Origin: Janthinobacterium sp. LM6
GTDB taxonomy: Bacteria; Pseudomonadota; Gammaproteobacteria; Burkholderiales; Burkholderiaceae_D
Reading direction: 5' to 3'
DNA length: 64,000 nucleotides
NCBI RefSeq assembly: GCF_002002885.1
Contig: NZ_CP019510.1
Coordinates: 3,100,001 to 3,164,000 of the forward strand
The notes beneath the pieces were generated by a model that was not told where the DNA came from, did not search any database, and saw nothing but the letters and a program-made list of their open reading frames with translations. Shown in pieces: positions 1-12,639 of the stretch. Both the position numbers and the translations under genes were made by a program. Numbering within the stretch: position 1 is the stretch's first letter; every line of letters begins with the position of its first letter.

Positions 1-462
1 GCGCAGGTGTATCAGGCGCAGGGACGCGCCGAAGGCGACGTCGGCGGCGCTGGCCGTGTTCAGGCTCAGGCCGCTGCCGTCGGCCAGGGGGAAATGGCGG
101 ATGTCTCCCGTGGCCGTGCGCAGGTCGGCCGTCCATGCCTGCCATGGCGCCACGCGCAGCATGGCCCAGCCAGCCGGCCCGGCGACGATCAGCACGGCCA
201 GGGTCTTCAGGATGGCGCGGCGCTGTGTGCCGGCCGGGCGGTCCAGCACTTGCCTGGACAAGGGCATGGCCAGCGGCGGGGGCAGCATGCCGAAGGTGCG
301 GCACACTTGCTCGGCCCGCTGCCACGCCGTTTCATGGTCGGGGTGGGCGGCGCGCCAGCGGGCCAGCCCTTGTTGCGCGGCAGCGTCGAGTTCGCCGCCT
401 TGCAGGCGCATCATCCAGTGCGCCGCTTCGCGCGCGGCGCGCGCATCGAGGGTTACGCTCAT
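1..462 (-). CDS. FecR-type anti-sigma factor, C-terminus cut by window edge
   Basis: The visible 154 codons begin with an N-terminal cytoplasmic region typical of FecR proteins (a DUF4880-like segment with the pattern AAHWMMRLQGG near residues 13-23 and ARWRAAHPDHETAW), followed by a hydrophobic transmembrane stretch (about residues 84-100) and the start of the periplasmic FecR domain, where LSLNTASA is recognisable. FecR proteins hold an ECF sigma factor inactive until a TonB receptor signals across the periplasm. The ATG starts just after the sigma-factor stop codon (TGA at 464-466 on this strand), so the two genes are surely co-transcribed. The receptor partner would lie beyond the left edge. 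Confidence 0.85.
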   Translation of the reverse strand, partial: MSVTLDARAAREAAHWMMRLQGGELDAAAQQGLARWRAAHPDHETAWQRAEQVCRTFGMLPPPLAMPLSRQVLDRPAGTQRRAILKTLAVLIVAGPAGWAMLRVAPWQAWTADLRTATGDIRHFPLADGSGLSLNTASAADVAFGASLRLIHLR

Positions 463-463
463 G

Positions 464-991
464 TCAGGCCAGCAGCAGGATGCATTGTTCGAACGCCTGC
501 ACCATGTAGCGCTTGACGGTGCGCTCGCTCACCTTCAGGCGCGCGGCGATGTCCGCATACGCCATGCCTTCCAGCTGCGACAGCAGGAAGGCCGTGCGCA
601 CTTTCGCCCCCAGGCCGTCGAGCATGGCGTCGATCTGGTGCAGGGTTTCCAGGATCAGCAAGCGGTCTTCCGCCGACGGCGTGACGGGGGCGGGCAGCTG
701 CGCCAGGGTGGCCAGCCATGCCTGCTCCAGCGACTGGCGGCGGTAATGGTCGATCAGCAGGCGGCGCGCCACGGTGGTCAGGTAGGCGCGCGGCTCGCGC
801 AGGGTGACGGCGCGCTCGCCGGGCGTGGCCAGCAGCTTGACGAAGGTATCCTGCGCCAGGTCGGCCGCGTGGTCCGTGCAGGATAATTTGCCGCGCAGCC
901 AGCGCAACAGCCACGGATGGTGCTGGCCATACAGCTGACTCAATGACGCGGGGCTTTGAGAACCGGCGGCAGGCGATACGGCATACGTCAC
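464..991 (-). CDS. ECF sigma-70 factor, FecI family
   Basis: This 175-residue protein has sigma region 2 (HPWLLRWLRGKL...AADLAQDTFVKLL, about residues 25-55, with REPRAYLTTVARRLLIDHYRR after it) and region 4 (LEGMAYADIAARLKVSERTVKRYM, about 140-165), the usual FecI layout and length. The start is GTG, chosen because a GGAG ribosome-binding site lies about 7 nt upstream and because it leaves full region 2 intact. It precedes a fecR-like gene and lies downstream of a Fur-box-like palindrome at 1049-1069, so iron-responsive surface signalling is the expected role. The target promoter is not visible here. Confidence 0.88.
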   Translation of the reverse strand: MTYAVSPAAGSQSPASLSQLYGQHHPWLLRWLRGKLSCTDHAADLAQDTFVKLLATPGERAVTLREPRAYLTTVARRLLIDHYRRQSLEQAWLATLAQLPAPVTPSAEDRLLILETLHQIDAMLDGLGAKVRTAFLLSQLEGMAYADIAARLKVSERTVKRYMVQAFEQCILLLA

Positions 992-1048
992 AGCACACTC
1001 CAGGTTGGCGCGGAAGTCCCGTGCCGCTGGCGCATGCAGGCTCTTCTT

Positions 1049-1069
1049 AAATGCGAATGGTTCTCATTT
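1049..1069 (-). promoter_or_regulatory. Fur-box-like palindrome upstream of the ECF sigma gene
   Basis: The 21-bp site has the symmetrical form AAATGnGAAnnnTTCnCATTT, a close match to the palindromic Fur operators of proteobacteria. It lies 58 bp upstream of the GTG start of the FecI-type gene, within the expected promoter region. The neighbouring CorA-type gene on the other strand starts more than 100 bp away, so control of the sigma gene is more likely. Confidence 0.65.
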
Positions 1070-1176
1070 TACATTGACGTGCCCGAATGTCAATGCGGCA
1101 GCCGGATTGGCATGGCAATCATGCGCTTTCCGCTATACTGGCCCCCCAATATTGCCGCCCTTGGCCGAAAATCACC

Positions 1177-2163
1177 ATGGACCTGAGTACCCACGCCGCC
1201 GTCGTCAATTGCGAAGCATATCGCGACGGCAGGAAGATCGCCCATTTCGACATCGACAAGGTGGGCGATTTCCTCGGCGACCCCGATTGTTTCGTCTGGA
1301 TCGGCCTGGCCAGCCCCGATGTCACGGCCATGCAGGCGCTGCAGTCGGCGTTTGGTCTGCACGAACTGGCCGTCGAGGATGCGCAGGGCGCGCACGAGCG
1401 CCCCAAGCTGGAAGAATACGGCGACACCCTGTTCATGGTGATGCACACGGCCACCCTGGACGGCGAGGCCATCGTCTACGGCGAAACCCACGTCTTTCTC
1501 GGCCCCCGCTTCATCATCACGGTGCGCCACGGCGCCTCGGCCGGCTATGCGAAGTTGCGTGAGCGCAAGGAAAGCGTGCCCGAAAAGCTGGCCAGCGGCC
1601 CTGGCTACGTGCTGTATTCCATCATCGATTTCATCGTCGACCAGTACCAGCCCTGCATCGACCATCTGCAGGCCCGCTTCCAGCACCATGAACTGCAGCT
1701 GTTCAAGCCCAGTTTGAGCGAGGACAAGCTGCAGGATTTCTACCAGCTCAAGACGGAGCTGCTGAAGCTCGACGCGGCCGTCAACCCCCTGCATGACATC
1801 TGCACCCAGCTGATCCGTTTCCATGGCGATATCGTGCCCAAGGAAAACCGCATCTATTACCGCGATATTCTCGACCACGTGAAACGGGTCACGCATACGG
1901 CGGGGCAGATGCGCGAGCTGGTCAATTCGGCCATGCAGGTGGCGCTGGGGCAAATTTCGATCCGCCAGAACGAGGTCGTCAAGCGCCTGGCCGCCTGGGC
2001 CGCCATCCTGGCCGTGCCCACCATGGTCTTCAGCCTGTACGGCATGAACTTCGAGTTCATGCCGGAACTGAAGTGGCGCGGCAGCTATCCGGCCGTGATC
2101 GTCGTCATCATCGCCGGCTGCTACTGGCTGCACCGCCGCCTGAAGCGCGAAGGCTGGCTGTAG
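1177..2163 (+). CDS. CorA-family divalent cation transporter
   Basis: The 328-residue protein has the CorA/ZntB layout: a long soluble N-terminal domain rich in charged helices, then two C-terminal transmembrane helices (about 270-288 and 304-318). The family signature YGMN is at 288-291, followed by FEFMPEL, the periplasmic loop in CorA members. This family moves Mg2+, Co2+, Ni2+ or (ZntB) Zn2+ across the inner membrane; the ion cannot be read from sequence. The start at 1177 (MDLSTH) was preferred over an in-frame upstream ATG at 1087 because that one would put 30 residues without family similarity in front of the domain. It converges with the following minus-strand hydrolase gene, 9 bp away. 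Confidence 0.88.
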   Translation: MDLSTHAAVVNCEAYRDGRKIAHFDIDKVGDFLGDPDCFVWIGLASPDVTAMQALQSAFGLHELAVEDAQGAHERPKLEEYGDTLFMVMHTATLDGEAIVYGETHVFLGPRFIITVRHGASAGYAKLRERKESVPEKLASGPGYVLYSIIDFIVDQYQPCIDHLQARFQHHELQLFKPSLSEDKLQDFYQLKTELLKLDAAVNPLHDICTQLIRFHGDIVPKENRIYYRDILDHVKRVTHTAGQMRELVNSAMQVALGQISIRQNEVVKRLAAWAAILAVPTMVFSLYGMNFEFMPELKWRGSYPAVIVVIIAGCYWLHRRLKREGWL

Positions 2164-2172
2164 CCGGCAGGC

Positions 2173-2871
2173 TTACTCGCTGGCCAGCGCGCCCGCCGCC
2201 TCCAGTATCAGCGCCGCCACTTCCACGGGGCGCGAGGCCAGCGACGCGTGGCTGGCGTTCAGGGTGATGACTTTGCGCGCCTGCAGGCGCGCCGCCATAC
2301 GCTCCTGGTTGACGGGGGAAATCATGCGGTCGGCGCTGGACATCTGGTACCAGCTGGGCTTATGTTTCCAGGCCGGGTCGCTGACGGTGTCGCCGAAGGT
2401 GCTGGCCAGCGGCGCTTTCTGCACCACGCCCAGCACGGCGCCTTCTTCCGCGTCGAGGTCCTGGCAAAAGCTGTCATGGTATTGCTCGGGCTTGACCCAC
2501 AGGTAGCCGTCGCTGTCGCCTTCCAGGCTGGCCGCGCCCAGGGGCGGGTGTTCCTGCGTGATGCTGCCCGGGCTTTCGCCCGCGTCGGGGGCAAAGGCGG
2601 CGATGTACACGAGGCCCGCCACATTCGGCGCATTGCCGGCCACGCTGATGACGGCGCCGCCGTAGGAGTGTCCCACCAGCAACACCGGACCATCGACCTG
2701 CGCCACCATCTTGCGCGTGCGCTCGGCGTCGTCGGCCAGCGACGTCAAGGGCAGTTCGACGGCGCGGATGGCCGTGTGGCCGTGGCGCCGCAATTCGACG
2801 ATGACGCGGCTCCAGTGGGCGGCGCCGCCCCAGAAACCGTGGACGAGGACGATGGTGGCTTGCTTGCTCAT
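2173..2871 (-). CDS. alpha/beta hydrolase, cytoplasmic
   Basis: This 232-residue alpha/beta hydrolase opens with VLVHGFWGGAAHW (oxyanion HG at 11-12), has the nucleophile elbow GHSYG with Ser69, and a late His (about 208) in NASHAS that fits the catalytic base. The overall pattern resembles the esterase/haloperoxidase-like group often annotated only as alpha/beta hydrolase; no substrate can be assigned. No signal peptide is present. The start is fixed by an AGGAG ribosome-binding site 6-7 nt before ATG 2871. It is the last gene of a minus-strand run that contains phaC, a universal stress gene and a second hydrolase, but a gap of about 80 bp separates it from the latter. Confidence 0.85.
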   Translation of the reverse strand: MSKQATIVLVHGFWGGAAHWSRVIVELRRHGHTAIRAVELPLTSLADDAERTRKMVAQVDGPVLLVGHSYGGAVISVAGNAPNVAGLVYIAAFAPDAGESPGSITQEHPPLGAASLEGDSDGYLWVKPEQYHDSFCQDLDAEEGAVLGVVQKAPLASTFGDTVSDPAWKHKPSWYQMSSADRMISPVNQERMAARLQARKVITLNASHASLASRPVEVAALILEAAGALASE

Positions 2872-2950
2872 GCGGAACTCCTTGGGACAAGGGAAACGGA
2901 GAAGACCGCGCCGTATGCGAGGAGGCACTGCGCGGCGGCTGGCTGCACGC

Positions 2951-4009
2951 CTATTGTAGACCTTCCCAGCGCATCGCCTCGATGGCGTCGACCACCGTGC
3001 TCTCGTATTCGATGAAGAAATCGCTGTGGAAGCCGTTGCGCATCACCAGGTGGCTGCTGCCGGGCAGGGCGGCGGCCAGGCGCTCGCCGTCGGCCAGGCG
3101 CAGGGGCCGGATAAAGTCGAGTACTTCCTGCGCGGCGGCCCGGGTGGCGGGATCGGCTTGCAGCAGCCATGGAAACAGGTTGCGCAAGGTGCCGGGATCG
3201 ACGGTGACGACCAGCGCCGGCGCGCGCACGCGGCGGTAGTCGGGCGAAAAATTGTGCGCCGCCACGTCCATGGCCCTGGCGATGGCGGGCGGGGTATTCG
3301 GCCGCACGGCGCCGCCGGGCAGCACTTCCAGCGCATTGCGCCAGTTCGCTTCCAGCGCGGGCCACCATTGCTTGTTGATGCGCCTGGCATAGGCGATCGA
3401 GGCGTCCAGCGACGCCAGGTCGGCCGGGCCGGGCGGCGGTTCGTCGTAGGGCGTCGGTGCGGGTTCTTCATAGCCGCCGCTGGCCAGGTAGTCGAAGGTC
3501 GTGTCCAGGTAGGCGAGTCCCCGCACGCGCTGCGGGTGGCTGCCGGCGAACAGGGTCAGCTCGTTGCCGGCGATGGAATGCCCGGCCAGGATGATGCGCC
3601 CGATGCGCAGGGCGTCGAGCACGGCCAGCAGGTCGGCCACGAGGGTGGCGGGAGAGTAGCTGGCGTCGCTGGCGGGCGATGGCTTGCTCGATGAACCGTA
3701 GCCGCGCCGCGTGACGGCCAGCACGCGGTGGCGGCGCGCCAGCGCGGGCGCCAGGCTGTCGAACGCATGCGCATTGGCGCCCAGGCCGGCCAGCAGCACG
3801 ATCACGTCGTCGCTGCCGCCTCTTGCCGATGGCCAGTCGCGCACGTGCAGGCTGACGCCGGGAGCGACGCCGATCTGCCGGTCCGTCACGCCGGATGCGC
3901 GCGGCAGCGGACTGCCGCCGCATGCGGCGAGGCCGGCCAGCGCCGTCATTCCCGACAGAAAGTGCCTGCGGGCGTGGAAATGCGCGGGGGCGCCGTGTGT
4001 CTTGCTCAT
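2951..4009 (-). CDS. alpha/beta hydrolase, predicted exported lipoprotein
   Basis: The 352-residue protein begins with a twin-arginine-like segment (RRHFLS, 14-19) followed by a hydrophobic run ending in LAAC with Cys30, a lipobox; export and lipid anchoring are therefore likely. The mature part is an alpha/beta hydrolase: LLAGLGANAHAF near 72-83 and nucleophile elbow GHSIAG with Ser145. A conserved late His lies in PGSSHLVM. The ribosome-binding site AGGAG sits 6 nt before ATG 4009. Its substrate is unknown; esters or a lactone are typical for this fold. It lies about 100 bp downstream of the universal stress gene on the same strand. Confidence 0.85.
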   Translation of the reverse strand: MSKTHGAPAHFHARRHFLSGMTALAGLAACGGSPLPRASGVTDRQIGVAPGVSLHVRDWPSARGGSDDVIVLLAGLGANAHAFDSLAPALARRHRVLAVTRRGYGSSSKPSPASDASYSPATLVADLLAVLDALRIGRIILAGHSIAGNELTLFAGSHPQRVRGLAYLDTTFDYLASGGYEEPAPTPYDEPPPGPADLASLDASIAYARRINKQWWPALEANWRNALEVLPGGAVRPNTPPAIARAMDVAAHNFSPDYRRVRAPALVVTVDPGTLRNLFPWLLQADPATRAAAQEVLDFIRPLRLADGERLAAALPGSSHLVMRNGFHSDFFIEYESTVVDAIEAMRWEGLQ

Positions 4010-4110
4010 GCTGTACTCCTGGTGTGGGTAAGGGCATGAGCAGTGTCGCCGCCGCGCATGAAGCGCGGATGAGGAGCCGGTGAAGGAAGGCTGAAGGCCC
4101 GCCGGCCGCG

Positions 4111-4956
4111 CTAGTGCGACACCAGCACCGGCAACGTCATGTCCTGCAGCACCGTGCGCGTGACGCCGCCCAGCAGCGCTTCGCGCAGGCGCATGTGGCC
4201 GTAGCAGCCCATCACGACCAGGTCGCAGCGCCGCTGCGCGGCCATGGCCAGCAGGGCCGTGCCCACGTCCTGGCCCGGCGGCGTGTCGTGCTGCAGCACC
4301 TCGACGTTGACGCCGTGGCGCGCCAGGTACAGGGCCAGGTCGGCGCCCGGCTGTTCGCCGTGCGCGGCCGGCTGGGCGTGCGAATTGACGACGGCCAGGG
4401 TGACTTGCCGCGCCCCTTGCAGCAGCGGCAGCGCATCGGTGATGGCGCGCAGCGCTTCGGCGCTGCCGTTCCAGGCCAGCAGCGGATGCTGCGCGGTGCC
4501 GGCCGGCGCGGCGGAGGGCGCGTGCGGCACCATCAGCACGGGCCGGCCGCAATGGAGCATCAGGTATTCGGCCGTGCCGGCGATGACGCGCGACGGCGTA
4601 TCCTGCGCATCCGTCTGGCCCAGGATCAGCAAATCGCAATAGCGCGCCTGCAGCAGCAGCGCGCCTTGCGCGTCGTCGTCGACGAAGCGCGTTTCGTAGG
4701 CGCCCAGGCCTTCCTCGCGCGCGATGCGCTTGAAGTCGTGCAAGGCTTCGCTGGCCTGGGTGCGCAGCGCCTGCATTTGCGCCGGCGCAAACTGCAGCGC
4801 GTTGACGCCGCCGCCATACGCGTAGCGCGAAATGCCGCTCATGGCCGAGCCGATCAGGTGCGCCCCTTCGGCGACGGCCAGGCGCGCGGCCAGGCGGATG
4901 CGCCGGGCGCAGTGGCGGGAATTGTCGACGTGGACCAGCAGGGTGGTGTAGGGCAT
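4111..4956 (-). CDS. tandem-domain universal stress protein (UspA family)
   Basis: The 281-residue protein has two Usp domains in tandem (about 1-145 and 155-281). The second ends with the nucleotide-binding pattern G-x2-G-x9-G-x-T in GCYGHMRLREALLGGVT, followed by the usual hydrophobic strand LPVLVSH; the first lacks that signature, so only the second domain is likely to bind ATP. The start at 4956 has a GAGGAAA ribosome-binding site. It begins only 23 bp after the phaC stop and should be co-transcribed with it. Usp genes are common members of FNR/Anr regulons, which agrees with the FNR-type promoter seen upstream of phaC. Confidence 0.88.
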   Translation of the reverse strand: MPYTTLLVHVDNSRHCARRIRLAARLAVAEGAHLIGSAMSGISRYAYGGGVNALQFAPAQMQALRTQASEALHDFKRIAREEGLGAYETRFVDDDAQGALLLQARYCDLLILGQTDAQDTPSRVIAGTAEYLMLHCGRPVLMVPHAPSAAPAGTAQHPLLAWNGSAEALRAITDALPLLQGARQVTLAVVNSHAQPAAHGEQPGADLALYLARHGVNVEVLQHDTPPGQDVGTALLAMAAQRRCDLVVMGCYGHMRLREALLGGVTRTVLQDMTLPVLVSH

Positions 4957-4979
4957 GGCGTTTCCTCGGTTGTCAGTTG

Positions 4980-6770
4980 TCAGGTCTGCAGCACGTAGCT
5001 GCCCGGCGCGTCGCCCAGGTCGGGGCCCATGGCCGGCGGCGCCACTTGCGCGCCCGCTTGCTGCGCCAGCCAGGCTTGCCAGGCGGGCCACCAGGAACCG
5101 TCATGGTGCGGCACGTCGCGCTGCCAGCTGTCCGCGTCGACATAGGGCGCGTCGTGGCGGTGCGTGGCCAGCTGGTAGCTGCGGCGCGGCTGGCCCGGCG
5201 GCGAGACGACGCCCGCATTGTGGCCGCCCGAGGTGAGCAGGAAGGTGACGTCCGTGTCGGTCAGCAGCTGCAGTTTGTAGACGGAGCGCCACGGCGCCAC
5301 GTGATCCGTCAGGGTGCCGACGGCAAAGATCGGTGCATCGATGTCGGGCAGGGCGATGTGGCGGCCTGCCGTGCGGTAGCGGCCTTCGGCCAGGTCGTTG
5401 TGCAGGAACAGGCGGCGCAGGTATTCCGAATGCATGCGGCAGGGCATGCGCGTGGCGTCCCCGTTCCAGGCCATCAGGTCGCTGTCCTGTTCATCTTGTC
5501 CCAGCAGGTAGTGGTTCAAGCGGCGCGACCAGATCAGATCGTTCGAGCGCAGCAGCTGGAAGGCGCCCGCCATCTGCTTCGTATCGAGGTAACCCTGCTT
5601 CCACATGGCCGCCTCCAGGAAGCTGACCTGGCTGTCGTCGATGAACAGCGACAGTTCGCCCGGCTCCTTGAAGTCCACCTGCGAGGCCAGCATGGTGAGG
5701 CTGGCCAGGCGCGCATCGCCGTCGCGCGCCATCGTCGCGGCGGCGATCGCCAGCAGGGTGCCGCCCAGGCAGTAGCCGGCCGCGTGCACCTGCGGCGCGC
5801 CCGTGATGCGGGCGACGGCGTCGAGCGCATCCATCACGCCCAGCTGGCGGTAGTCTTCCAGCGACAGCTCGCGGTCTTCTTCCTGCGGGTTTTTCCAGGA
5901 AATCATGAACACCGTGTGGCCTTGCCCCACCAGGTAGCGCACCAGCGAATTGTGCGGCGACAGGTCGAGAATATAGAACTTCATGATCCAGGCGGGCACG
6001 AACAGCAGCGGCGTGGCATGCACGCTCTCTGTCGCGGGCGCGTACTGTATCAATTCGATCAAGTCATTGCGGTAGACCACCTTGCCCGGCGTGACGGCCA
6101 CGTTCCCGCCCACCTTGAACGTGGCTTCGCCGGCCGCGCCGGCGCCCATGGCGGCGCGCTGCCAGTCGTCGGCCGCGTGGACCATGCCGCGCGCCAGGCT
6201 GGCGCCGCCGCTCTCGAGGGTGGCTTGCTGTACCACGGGATTGGTCAGCAGGAAGTTCGACGGCGCCAGCATGTCGAGCCACTGGCGCACGGTGAACGTG
6301 ACGACGTCTTCGTGGTGCGGCGAGACGCCGCGCACGCCCGTGGTGGCGCGGTGCCACCACTGCTGCTGCAGCAGGAAGCCCTGGTAGACGAGATTGTAGG
6401 GCCAGCGTTGCCAGGCCGGGTCGTCGAAGCGCCGGTCCTGCGGCAGCGGCGCGATGCACGGCGGCTCGGCGGCGCCGCCGGTCAGGGCCGATTGCCAGGC
6501 ATATTGCTGCCAGCGGCCGATCTTCTTCCACGCTTCCTGCAGCAGCGTTTTCTGCTTCGATGGCGCCAGCGCCAGGTGGCTGAGCCAGTCGGCATACGCG
6601 TTGCCCAGCGCTGCCGGCGAAATGCCGCCCGTGAACTTGCCCAGCCAGGCGTTCAGCAGCAGGTCGAGGGTGGCGCCTTCCGGCGCGCTTTCCGGATAGC
6701 CGGGAACCGGCACGCCTTGCCAGGCGCTGCCCAGGCGTTCGTGTTCCACTTGTTGCGTCGCATCGCTCAT
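4980..6770 (-). CDS. phaC: class I poly(3-hydroxyalkanoate) synthase
   Basis: PhaC polymerises (R)-3-hydroxyacyl-CoA into PHA/PHB granules. The 596-residue length fits class I synthases. The lipase-like box GYCLGG places the catalytic Cys at 333; the other two triad members fit Asp489 (GTLTDHVAPW) and His517 (SGGHNAG). The N-terminal region (about 80-260) contains the conserved PWW-free PhaC_N pattern with SNFLLTNP. The start has a GGAG ribosome-binding site. No phaA, phaB, phaP or phaR gene is adjacent; instead a universal stress gene follows. A consensus-like FNR box and a -10 element upstream suggest induction under oxygen limitation. Confidence 0.95.
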   Translation of the reverse strand: MSDATQQVEHERLGSAWQGVPVPGYPESAPEGATLDLLLNAWLGKFTGGISPAALGNAYADWLSHLALAPSKQKTLLQEAWKKIGRWQQYAWQSALTGGAAEPPCIAPLPQDRRFDDPAWQRWPYNLVYQGFLLQQQWWHRATTGVRGVSPHHEDVVTFTVRQWLDMLAPSNFLLTNPVVQQATLESGGASLARGMVHAADDWQRAAMGAGAAGEATFKVGGNVAVTPGKVVYRNDLIELIQYAPATESVHATPLLFVPAWIMKFYILDLSPHNSLVRYLVGQGHTVFMISWKNPQEEDRELSLEDYRQLGVMDALDAVARITGAPQVHAAGYCLGGTLLAIAAATMARDGDARLASLTMLASQVDFKEPGELSLFIDDSQVSFLEAAMWKQGYLDTKQMAGAFQLLRSNDLIWSRRLNHYLLGQDEQDSDLMAWNGDATRMPCRMHSEYLRRLFLHNDLAEGRYRTAGRHIALPDIDAPIFAVGTLTDHVAPWRSVYKLQLLTDTDVTFLLTSGGHNAGVVSPPGQPRRSYQLATHRHDAPYVDADSWQRDVPHHDGSWWPAWQAWLAQQAGAQVAPPAMGPDLGDAPGSYVLQT

Positions 6771-6794
6771 CCAGGGCTCCCGTCATTTTTTTAC

Positions 6795-6832
6795 AGGATA
6801 GCAAGAGCTTGTTCAAAAAATTATGATCTACA

Positions 6833-6836
<4 letters not shown>
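6795..6836 (-). promoter_or_regulatory. predicted class II FNR/Anr promoter of phaC
   Basis: On the minus strand, TTGATGTAGATCAT (6823-6836) matches the FNR/Anr consensus TTGAT-N4-ATCAA at 9 of 10 positions. A TATCCT -10 hexamer lies at 6795-6800. If that hexamer occupies -12 to -7, the box is centred at exactly -41.5, the class II activator position. The phaC ATG is 25 bp downstream of the -10. The box overlaps the last codons of the upstream histidine kinase gene by 4 bp. The spacing was counted from the sequence; the activator and its activity are inferred. Confidence 0.6.
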
Positions 6837-10371
<3,535 letters not shown>

Positions 10372-10375
<4 letters not shown>

Positions 10376-11514
10376 GCTTCGCTCAACACAGTCACGGTCA
10401 TCGTCTGATTGTGCAGCTGGCATGCGCCGTGCGGCTGGGCGATGCCGATTTCGCCGTTGGAATAAAAACCGGCGATGCAGGCCACGCCGCCCAGCAGGTC
10501 GGCCACGGCTTCGACCTCTTCCTCGACCCGGTCGCCCATGACCAGCTTGCGGCCCACGCAGCTGACCAGCAGAGCCAGCTGGTCGCCCGCCGCATCGGCG
10601 TTGGGCTGGACGCCGCGCGCGGCCGTTTCGGCCCCGTCGATGAGCCGGTTGGTACTCGAATGCATCAGTTTCAGGTAGCCGTCGGCGAGGATGTCGCCGG
10701 CCAGGGTCAGCGACCCTTGCTCTTCATCGACGGCGAGGATGGTGCGGAAGACATTGCTTTTTTCGTGCGCGGCCGTGAGCATTTCGAACGGGAACAGCAG
10801 TCCCGAGCCGGGCAGATCGCGCGCATGGTCGCCCAGGTACAGCTTGTAGATATCCAGTGCGCGCGCGCCGTCCAGGCCATACAGCACGTTGCCGACGCAG
10901 CGCGTCACCTTGCGCGCCGGGCCGAACGCTTCCCAGCCCGCATGGCTGCCGTAGCCGAGCCGGACATGTTCGCCGTACAGGCCGACGGCGACGACGGTAT
11001 TGTCGGCCGCGCCGCGCGGACCCAGGGTCCAGGTCTGGCGAAAAGCGCCGCCGTCCGCCGCCAGGCCGCCGGAGACCGTCACGCCCGGCGGCAGGTTCGC
11101 CTGCAGTCCGGCGATGAGGGCGCTGCCATTGATGGCCACGCCCGTGCCCAGCATGAAGACGGCCGTCAGGCCATCCTGCGGCAGCGCCTGCGCCAGGCGT
11201 TCGCCCGTGTCGCGCGAGTCCGCCATGTCGCAGATGATGGCGTCGGCAATCGCCACTGTCGTATGGGCAAAGCGGATGGCGGTGATGACGCAGCTGTCGT
11301 CGTAGACGCGCTTGCCGGCGATTTCGCCGGCCGTGGAACAGCCGGCGATGACGGCGCCCGGCATCTGGCGGCGCAAGGCCGCCGTCAGTTCGGCGGTGGC
11401 GAAGTAGGCGCAGGCGCCAAACACCAGCACCAGGTCGGGCGCCATCGCGGCCAGGGGGGCCAGGGTGGCATCGATGCCGGCACGGTTTTTCAGGATCAGT
11501 TGTTGCACGCGCAT
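10372..11514 (-). CDS. FIST-domain ligand-sensing protein
   Basis: The 380-residue protein fits the FIST_N plus FIST_C architecture: the N-terminal half contains the characteristic [12 protein letters not shown] (about 53-64) and the C-terminal half ends with [33 protein letters not shown] and [17 protein letters not shown] domains were proposed to bind small ligands, possibly amino acids, upstream of histidine kinases and cyclic-di-GMP enzymes. Here the gene overlaps the start of the hybrid kinase by 4 bp and starts 14 bp after the HD-GYP regulator gene, which is strong context for a sensor subunit of that kinase. The ligand is unknown. Confidence 0.9.
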
Positions 11515-11528
11515 GGCGGGCTCCTCGC

Positions 11529-12587
11529 TTACAGTGGGTGGGCGTGGTGAGGGACGGGGTCGGGCAGGCTGTCGCGGATGGCGATCACCTCGTCCCAGGC
11601 GCCCAGGAAGGCGTCGATGCAGCGCGGACAGAAATGGCTGCCTTTGTTTTGTTGCAGGAACAGACGCGCCTGTTCCACGGGCCAGGCGGGCTTGTACGGG
11701 CGTTCCGAAGTGAGCGCGTCGAAGACATCGGCGACGGCCACGATGCGCGCCGACAGCGGTATCTGTTCGCCCGCCAGGCCGCGCGGATAGCCGCTGCCGT
11801 CGTATTTCTCGTGGTGGCCGCAGGCGATTTCCTCGGCCAGGCGGATCAGCGGCGAATCGCTGCCGGCGAGGATCTGGCCGCCGATTTCCGCATGCTGGCG
11901 CATGATGGCCATTTCCTCGGGGTCCAGCCGCCCCGGCTTGAGCAGGATATGGTCGGGCGTGGCCAGCTTGCCCACGTCGTGCATGGGGGCCGCCTTGAGC
12001 AGCAGCTCCTGCCAGGGCGCGTCGAGGCCCAGCTCCCTGGCGATCAGCGCCGAGTAGCGCGCCATGCGCATGATGTGGCCGCCCGTTTCCGGGTCGCGGA
12101 ATTCGGCCGCCCGCGCCAGGCGCGTGACCAGTTCCATTTCCCTGGCCGTGACGTTGGCGATGGCCTGGGCCACTTCGTGTTCGAGCAGCCTGGCGCGGTC
12201 GGTCAGCAGGTTTTGCGCCATGCGCAGGGCCAGCAGGTTGCGCACGCGCAAGCTGAACTCGATGGTGTCGACAGGCTTGGTGAGGAACTCCGTCACGCCC
12301 AGCGAAAAAGCCTGCTTGCGCACGGCGCGGTCGTTCTCGGTGGTCACCATGATGATGGGGATGTCGGCCATGCCCGGCATCTTGCGGAAAATGCTGAGGA
12401 ATTCATTGCCCGACAGGCTGGGCATCCGGTAGTCGAGCAAGACCAGATCCGGCACGTTTGTTTCGCACCAGTACAGGGCATCGATGGGATCGTTCATGCA
12501 GACCGGTTCGATGCTGCAGGCTTTGCGGGCCAGCGTCGCCAGCAGGCTCAGGTTGGTGTCGTTGTCATCGACGATCAGGATGCTCAT
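11529..12587 (-). CDS. response regulator with HD-GYP c-di-GMP phosphodiesterase domain (RpfG-like)
   Basis: The 352-residue protein has an N-terminal receiver domain with phospho-acceptor Asp52 (LVLLDYRMPS) and a Lys at 104 (LTKP), a short coiled linker, and an HD-GYP domain with HD at 203-204 (MHDVGK) and GYP at 266-268 (YDGSGYPRG). Those motifs are intact, so c-di-GMP hydrolysis is predicted. The start at 12587 puts the receiver at the N-terminus; an in-frame upstream start would add 26 unrelated residues. It lies between cheW and the FIST gene and is the probable output of the hybrid kinase phosphorelay. Confidence 0.93.
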   Translation of the reverse strand: MSILIVDDNDTNLSLLATLARKACSIEPVCMNDPIDALYWCETNVPDLVLLDYRMPSLSGNEFLSIFRKMPGMADIPIIMVTTENDRAVRKQAFSLGVTEFLTKPVDTIEFSLRVRNLLALRMAQNLLTDRARLLEHEVAQAIANVTAREMELVTRLARAAEFRDPETGGHIMRMARYSALIARELGLDAPWQELLLKAAPMHDVGKLATPDHILLKPGRLDPEEMAIMRQHAEIGGQILAGSDSPLIRLAEEIACGHHEKYDGSGYPRGLAGEQIPLSARIVAVADVFDALTSERPYKPAWPVEQARLFLQQNKGSHFCPRCIDAFLGAWDEVIAIRDSLPDPVPHHAHPL

Positions 12588-12639
12588 GGTGTCTCCGGCG
12601 GATGGCGGACAGGTGGCGGGCGCGATGGCGATGACTTGT